64,000 bases of DNA from JALZEG01 sp046263255 (GTDB taxonomy: Bacteria > Actinomycetota > CADDZG01 > WHSQ01), in the NCBI GenBank assembly GCA_046263255.1, contig JBHELD010000040.1, forward strand, positions 7,979-71,978, given 5' to 3'. This document shows positions 59,593 through 64,000 of the stretch, in pieces. The position numbers were made by a program, and so were the translations under genes. Under the pieces are notes generated by a model. It worked only from the letters and a program-made list of their open reading frames with translations. It did no database searches and was not told the origin of the DNA. Each line of letters begins with the position of its first letter. Within the stretch, counting starts at the first letter, position 1.

Positions 59593-60399
59593 CTAGTTCA
59601 CGACCTCGCGCGAGCGCGCCACGTTCCAGCGCTCGGTCAGCTTTCCGAAGATGCGGCCCGAGGTCACGACGTCGCCCGCCGCGAGGGCGTCCAGACACGC
59701 CCACACCTCCCTGGCGGACTGGTCGTCCACCAGGTCCTCGTCGTCGAAGTCCCGGGCGACCGTCGAGTAGTCGAGCTCGACCAGGCAGTCCGCGGGGAAC
59801 TCGGCGAACCAGCCGGCGAGCTCCTTGACGTACCCGGTGATGTCGTCGTCGATCCACGAGCCCTCGAGGACGTCGACGGCGCGGCTGAGCCGCGCGCGCG
59901 CCGCGTCCATCGTCGTCTCGTACCGGATCCTGAGACCGGACTTGTCCTCGGTCAGGATGCGCTCGGTCTCGTCGAACGCGACGAACCACCTGAGCGGGAC
60001 GTGCCAGTTCGCGTGCAGGATGTGCGACCGCACCTCCGGCGCGTCCTCGCCGAGCGCCGCCAGCTCCGCCGCGGCGCGGCGCGCCTCCGCCTCGGGGACG
60101 AACGCGTCCGCGACCTCCTCGGGGACGCTCGTGCGGAACGCCAGCAAGCCCGCCAGCATCCTGAGCCGCGTCCGCCACGGGCAGACGTAGGTCGTCCCGT
60201 CGACCTCGCGGACGAACGCGCCGTCGGTGGAGCTCGCGGCCGGTCCCTCGTCCGCGAGAGCGCGTCCCAGAAGCCACTTGCGGACGAGCGCCGGCTCGTC
60301 CTGCTCGATCTCCTCGGTCCGCTCCGCCCACGCCGCGCGCTCGGACTCGGAGAACTCCGACACCGGCTGGTACACACGCAGGTAAGCCGTTCTGATCAT
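59593..60399 (-). CDS. hypothetical actinobacterial protein
   Basis: Product of 268 aa, soluble and acidic, mostly helical. Recognisable local motifs: MIRTAYLRVYQPVSEFSESE at the start, a central HVPLRWFVAFDETERI, and FAEFPADCLVELDYSTVA. I do not know a functional name for it. TAGCAT lies 8 nt before the ATG, a leaderless-type start. Divergent from the amino acid dehydrogenase gene. Confidence 0.7.
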   Translation of the reverse strand: MIRTAYLRVYQPVSEFSESERAAWAERTEEIEQDEPALVRKWLLGRALADEGPAASSTDGAFVREVDGTTYVCPWRTRLRMLAGLLAFRTSVPEEVADAFVPEAEARRAAAELAALGEDAPEVRSHILHANWHVPLRWFVAFDETERILTEDKSGLRIRYETTMDAARARLSRAVDVLEGSWIDDDITGYVKELAGWFAEFPADCLVELDYSTVARDFDDEDLVDDQSAREVWACLDALAAGDVVTSGRIFGKLTERWNVARSREVVN

Positions 60400-60542
60400 C
60401 GGCTCAGATGCTAAACGCTGCCCCCGCGGGGGTCTCGGCACGGGCATCGGGCGCGCCTCGAGCCCCGGAGGCCGGGCGGGCGGTAAAGTCAGGGCCTCAC
60501 ACGGCGGAGCGTCCGCGCCTCCACGACAGGAGACCCGTACAG

Positions 60543-61634
60543 ATGAGCGTGTTCGAGCACATCAACGGCGATGGCTACGAGCAGGTGGTTTTCTGCTCCG
60601 ACGATCAGTCGGGGCTCAGGGCGATCGTCGCGATCCACTCGACCGCACTCGGCCCGGCGTTGGGCGGGACGCGGTTCTTCCCGTACCCGACGGAGGACCG
60701 GGCGCTCGTCGACGTGCTGCGTCTCGCCAAGGGGATGACGTACAAGGCGGCCGCCGCGGGCCTCGACCTCGGCGGCGGCAAGGCCGTGATAATCGGCGAT
60801 CCCCGCAGGAACAAGACCGAGGAGCTCCTGCGCGCCTACGGACGTTTCGTCGAGACCCTCGGCGGCCGGTACATCACGGCCGAGGATGTCGGCACCGCGC
60901 TCGACGACATGGACGTCGTTCGCCGCGAGAGCCGCTGGGTGACGGGCTGCTCGCGCACCTACGGCGGGTCCGGCGACCCCTCTCCGGTGACCGCCTTCGG
61001 CGTGCTGCAGGGAATAAAGGCGTGCGCGCTCGAGGTCTTCGGCGAGGCGAGCCTCAAGAACCGGACCGTCGCGTTGCAGGGAGTCGGCAAGGTCGGCCAC
61101 GCGCTCTGCGGCTACCTCGTCGACGAGGGAGCGGCGGTGACCATCGGCGATATAGACGTCGACAACCTCGCGCGCGCGGTCAACGACTACGGCGTCGAGA
61201 CCACGAGCCTCGCCGAGATACACACGCTCCCCGTCGACGTCTTCGCCCCGTGCGCCCTCGGCGGGGTCGTCAACGACGACACGATCTCGCAGTTCAAGTG
61301 CAAGATCATCGCGGGGGCCGCGAACAACCAGCTCGCGCGCGAGGAGCACGGGGACAAGCTGCGCGATCTGGGGATCCTCTATGCCCCCGACTTCGTCATC
61401 AACGCCGGCGGCCTCATCAACGTCGAGGACGAGCTGCGCGGATACGACCGCGAGCGCGCGATGAAGCGCGTCGAGGGGATCTACAAGCAGCTCCAGCTGA
61501 TCTTCGCGATGGCGCAGGAGCGCAACCTCTCGACGGCCCGTGCGGCGATGGAGCACGCCGAGGAGCGGATCAGGAAGATCAGCCGGATCCGCCTCGTGCG
61601 GACGGCGGAGTTCGGGCCCAGCTCGAGCAACTGA
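60543..61634 (+). CDS. leucine/valine dehydrogenase (Glu/Leu/Phe/Val family)
   Basis: Product of 363 aa. Catalytic lysines in GGTRFFPY..AKGMTYKAAAAG and LDLGGGKAVI, and an NAD-binding VALQGVGKVGHALCGYLVDE motif. Oxidatively deaminates a branched-chain amino acid to the 2-oxo acid with NAD+. The next genes encode the branched-chain 2-oxo acid dehydrogenase, so this operon performs branched-chain amino acid breakdown. ATG 60543 after GACAGGAGA. Confidence 0.9.
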   Translation: MSVFEHINGDGYEQVVFCSDDQSGLRAIVAIHSTALGPALGGTRFFPYPTEDRALVDVLRLAKGMTYKAAAAGLDLGGGKAVIIGDPRRNKTEELLRAYGRFVETLGGRYITAEDVGTALDDMDVVRRESRWVTGCSRTYGGSGDPSPVTAFGVLQGIKACALEVFGEASLKNRTVALQGVGKVGHALCGYLVDEGAAVTIGDIDVDNLARAVNDYGVETTSLAEIHTLPVDVFAPCALGGVVNDDTISQFKCKIIAGAANNQLAREEHGDKLRDLGILYAPDFVINAGGLINVEDELRGYDRERAMKRVEGIYKQLQLIFAMAQERNLSTARAAMEHAEERIRKISRIRLVRTAEFGPSSSN

Positions 61635-61638
61635 CACC

Positions 61639-62784
61639 GTGACCGAAACCCTGCGGATCGTCGGCGACGGCCGGGGACTGGCGGACGCGCCGGTTCCCGA
61701 AGGCCTCGGCGAGAAGGACCTCATCGAGCTGTTCCGATGGCTCGTCCTGCTGCGCACGTTCGACGAGCGAGCGGTGGCGCTGCAGCGACAGGGCCGCATC
61801 GGCACCTACGCGCTCTACTGGGGGGAAGAGGGGACGCAGGCGGGCGCCCTGTACGCGTGCGAGGACGGGGACTGGGTCTTCCCCTCCTACCGTCAGAACG
61901 CGATCGGCATCCTCCGCGGCGTGCCTGCGTCGGCCGTCCTCGCGTGGTGGCGCGGGTACGGGGGCGAACACGGCTTCTGGAATCCGCGCGAGCACCGCGT
62001 CGGCCCGATCTGCGTCCCGATCGCGACGCACCTGCCGCATGCGGTGGGTCTCGCGTGGGCGGCGAAGATCAGCAGAGACCCGATCGCGTCGCTCTCGTGG
62101 TTCGGCGACGGCGCGACCTCCGAGGGCGACTTCCACGAGGCGATGAACTTCGGCGCGGTGATGAAGGCGCCCACGGTGTTCCTCTGCGTCAACAACCAGT
62201 GGGCGATCTCCACGCCCTACTCGAAGCAGACCGCGACCGCGACGATCGCGGAGAAGGCGGCCGCGTACGGGATGCCCGGGATCCGCGTCGACGGCTTCGA
62301 CCCGCTCGCCTGCTGGAAGGCGACGCGCGACGCGCTCGACCGTGCCCGCGCCGGCGACGGGCCAACGCTGATCGAGGCGTACTGCTACCGCCTGGGCGCG
62401 CACGGGACCGCCGACGACCCGCGGCTCTACCGCGACGAGACGGAGGTCGAGAGGTGGAAGCACCTCGAGCCGGTCGGACGCATGGCCGCGTTCCTCGGGC
62501 GCCTCGGCGCCCTCGACTCCTCCAAGGAGGAGGCGATCCGGGCGGAGGCCAAGGAGACGATAGCTGAGGCGGTGCGGGAGATGGAGGCGATCGAGCATCC
62601 GGGCCAGGAGATCCTCTTCGAAGGCGTCTACGCGAGCGGGCGGCCCTACAGCTTCGCGGAGGGGCTCGCGGAGCTGAAGGCCGTCGAGCGGCCGCCCGAG
62701 GTCAAGCCGCTGAACGCTCCGGCGAAACCGTCCACTGGAGATCACGTCGACCCGCCGGCGAACCCGCCACAGGAGATGCGATGA
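61639..62784 (+). CDS. branched-chain 2-oxo acid dehydrogenase E1 alpha
   Basis: Product of 381 aa from GTG 61639, 4 nt after the previous stop. Thiamine-diphosphate motif GDGATSEGDFHEAMNFGAVM followed by VNNQWAIS; substrate region YWGEEGTQAGALYACEDGDW. Decarboxylates 2-oxo acids together with E1 beta. The stop overlaps the E1 beta start by 4 nt (ATGA). Confidence 0.93.
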   Translation: MTETLRIVGDGRGLADAPVPEGLGEKDLIELFRWLVLLRTFDERAVALQRQGRIGTYALYWGEEGTQAGALYACEDGDWVFPSYRQNAIGILRGVPASAVLAWWRGYGGEHGFWNPREHRVGPICVPIATHLPHAVGLAWAAKISRDPIASLSWFGDGATSEGDFHEAMNFGAVMKAPTVFLCVNNQWAISTPYSKQTATATIAEKAAAYGMPGIRVDGFDPLACWKATRDALDRARAGDGPTLIEAYCYRLGAHGTADDPRLYRDETEVERWKHLEPVGRMAAFLGRLGALDSSKEEAIRAEAKETIAEAVREMEAIEHPGQEILFEGVYASGRPYSFAEGLAELKAVERPPEVKPLNAPAKPSTGDHVDPPANPPQEMR

Positions 62785-63791
62785 CCGCCCTGACGATGGT
62801 GGACGCGCTGAACCGCGCGCTGCACGAGGCGATGGAGGCCGACGACCGCGTGGTGGTCCTCGGCGAGGACGTCGCGCAGACCGGCGGCGTGTTCCGCGTG
62901 ACCACGGGCCTCCTCGACGCGTTCGGCGGCGAGCGCGTGGTCGACACGCCGCTCGCCGAGGCCGGGATCGTCGGCTCCGCGATCGGGATGTCGATGTACG
63001 GCCTGCTGCCGGTCGTCGAGATCCAGTTCGACGTGTTCGTCTATCCCGGGTTCGAGCAGATCGTCGTCCACGCGGCGCGCCTCGCGTGGCGGACGAAGGG
63101 CGAGGTGCCCGCGTCGATCGTCGTCCGCATCCCGTACGGGGGCGGCGTCCGCGCCCCCGAGCTCCACTCCGACTCGCCGGAGGCGTTGTTCGCGCACGTG
63201 CCGGGGCTGAAGGTCGTATGCCCGACGACGCCGTCGGACGCGCGCACGATGCTGCTCGCGGCGATCCAGGACCCCGACCCGGTCGTGTTCATGGAGCCGA
63301 AGAGGATCTACCGCGCGGGCCGCGAGGAGGTCCCGGAAGCACCGCCGTTCCCCGTCACCGGGGGCGACGGCGTCTACAACGAGTACCTGAGCAAGGCGCG
63401 GGTCGCGCGTGAGGGAGACGGGCTCGCGATCGTCACCTACGGTGCGACCGTGCCGCTCTCGTTGAAGGCCGCGGAGCGCATCGAGCAGGAGCGCGGGATC
63501 AGCCCGCGCGTGATCGACCTGCGGTCGATCTTCCCGCTCGACGTCGACGCGATCGTGGCGGCCGCCTCGGAGTGCGGACGCGTGCTCGTCGTCCACGAGG
63601 CGCCGCGCATGTCGGGGATCGGCGCCGAGGTCTCGAGCCTCATCCACGAGAGGGCGATGCTGGACCTCGAGGCCCCCGTCGGGCGCGTCACCGGGTTCGA
63701 CGTGCCGTTCCCGCAGTTCGCGAACGAGGACGACTACCTACCCTCGGTCGACCGCATCGTCGCCGGCGCGCACAAGGTCCTCGACTTCTAG
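62781..63791 (+). CDS. branched-chain 2-oxo acid dehydrogenase E1 beta
   Basis: Product of 336 aa with the transketolase pyrimidine-binding and C-terminal domains: VVLGEDVAQTGGVFRVT, RVVDTPLAEAGIVGSAIG, VVEIQFDVFVYPGFEQIV, PYGGGVRAPELHSDSPEA and VIDLRSIFPLDVDAI. Forms the E1 heterotetramer with the preceding product. Its stop overlaps the E2 start (TAGTG). Confidence 0.94.
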   Translation: MTALTMVDALNRALHEAMEADDRVVVLGEDVAQTGGVFRVTTGLLDAFGGERVVDTPLAEAGIVGSAIGMSMYGLLPVVEIQFDVFVYPGFEQIVVHAARLAWRTKGEVPASIVVRIPYGGGVRAPELHSDSPEALFAHVPGLKVVCPTTPSDARTMLLAAIQDPDPVVFMEPKRIYRAGREEVPEAPPFPVTGGDGVYNEYLSKARVAREGDGLAIVTYGATVPLSLKAAERIEQERGISPRVIDLRSIFPLDVDAIVAAASECGRVLVVHEAPRMSGIGAEVSSLIHERAMLDLEAPVGRVTGFDVPFPQFANEDDYLPSVDRIVAGAHKVLDF

Positions 63792-64000
63792 TGCCCGACT
63801 TCAAGCTGCCCGACCTCGGAGAGGGCGTGACGGAGGCCGAGGTCGACCGCTGGCTCGTGAACGAGGGGGACGTCGTCGGCTAGGACGGCCCCCTGGTCGA
63901 GCTGATCACCGACAAGGCGACCGCCGATATCCCGTCGCCGTACGGGGGCGTCGTCTCGCGGATCCACGTCATGGCGGGCGAGGTGGTGCCGGTCGGGACG
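63791..64000 (+). pseudogene. E2 dihydrolipoyl acyltransferase start, interrupted by in-frame TAG, runs off the window
   Basis: From GTG 63791 the product starts as a lipoyl domain, PDFKLPDLGEGVTEAEVDRW, then LVNEGDVVG, then TAG at 63881-63883. In the same frame it continues DGPLVELITDKATADIPSPY with the lipoyl lysine at codon 42. Relatives have an ordinary residue (commonly Glu or Lys) at the stop position, so a single base change such as GAG to TAG would explain it. Either the gene is dead, the base is wrong, or the stop is suppressed. The rest lies beyond 64000. Confidence 0.75.

Noticed and set aside
63881..63883. Pyrrolysine or other recoding at the E2 TAG
   Set aside because: The residue is not conserved or functional, no downstream hairpin is evident and no pyl genes are seen; mutation or sequence error is simpler.

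Overview
The window is a G+C-rich, gene-dense stretch of an actinobacterial chromosome (Actinomycetota, probably a deep or uncultured lineage). Evidence for this: glnA with an adenylylation tyrosine next to glnE, an orphan GlnR-type regulator with matching GlnR boxes, a near-canonical BldC, DUF2505, DUF4328 and DUF2993 proteins, frequent GTG starts, and several starts lying 6-9 nt behind a TANNNT -10 box, as in leaderless actinobacterial transcripts. No ribosomal RNA is present, so I cannot name a genus.

Layout. 0.2-7.1 kb: a two-component system (NarL type), a DUF2993 protein, a PhaC-like hydrolase and a large cell-surface protein. 7.3-12.8 kb and 22.6-26.7 kb: nitrogen assimilation (glnA, glnE, glnA2, nadE, glnR). 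A four-half-site GlnR box precedes glnA and a two-half-site box lies between glnA2 and nadE. 12.9-22.4 kb: a block between glnE and glnA2 that resembles a C7-cyclitol (pseudosugar) biosynthetic cluster. It has a sugar-phosphate cyclase, TIM-barrel isomerase, RmlD-like reductase, LLM oxidoreductase, trehalose-phosphate-synthase-like (VldE/ValL-like) transferase and BadF-type kinase in one tightly coupled operon. A nucleotidyltransferase, a cystathionine-gamma-synthase-like PLP enzyme and an APH-family kinase sit on the other side. 26.8-33.1 kb: membrane and surface proteins, an Ltp-type lipoprotein with an internal 333-bp tandem duplication, tRNA-Lys, and an IS481 remnant behind a set of 23-bp iterons.

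33.16-36.25 kb is a complete IS1-family element with perfect 18-bp inverted repeats and an 8-bp target duplication. It is about four times the usual IS1 size because it carries five cargo ORFs and a 110-nt tRNA-Leu(CAA) with an enlarged variable arm. 36.4-39.3 kb: a BNR-repeat secreted protein and small housekeeping genes. 39.45-50.7 kb: an island built on tRNA-Glu, with four further copies of the tRNA 3' end (41.7, 47.02, 47.1 and a diverged one at 50.65 kb) marking successive integrations. Its contents are mostly secreted proteins: two zincin-like proteases, two inverted PD40 propeller paralogues, and an LVIVD/PA-domain protein split by one frameshift. 50.8-54.8 kb: another LVIVD protein, a PQQ-like propeller and a DUF393 protein. 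54.8-64 kb: a cupredoxin, an ECF sigma/anti-sigma pair, a dioxygenase, tRNA-Asp, tRNA-Phe, bldC, and a branched-chain amino acid catabolic operon (leucine/valine dehydrogenase, E1 alpha, E1 beta, E2) running off the right end.

Two unrelated thiol-redox genes (a peroxiredoxin-like protein at 9.5 kb and a DUF393/DCC protein at 54.6 kb) each have one in-frame TGA exactly where the first cysteine of a CxxC motif belongs, and each is followed by a hairpin at a bacterial-SECIS-like distance. Together they are a strong case that this organism inserts selenocysteine. A third in-frame stop, TAG in the E2 lipoyl domain, does not fit that pattern and looks like a mutation or sequence error.
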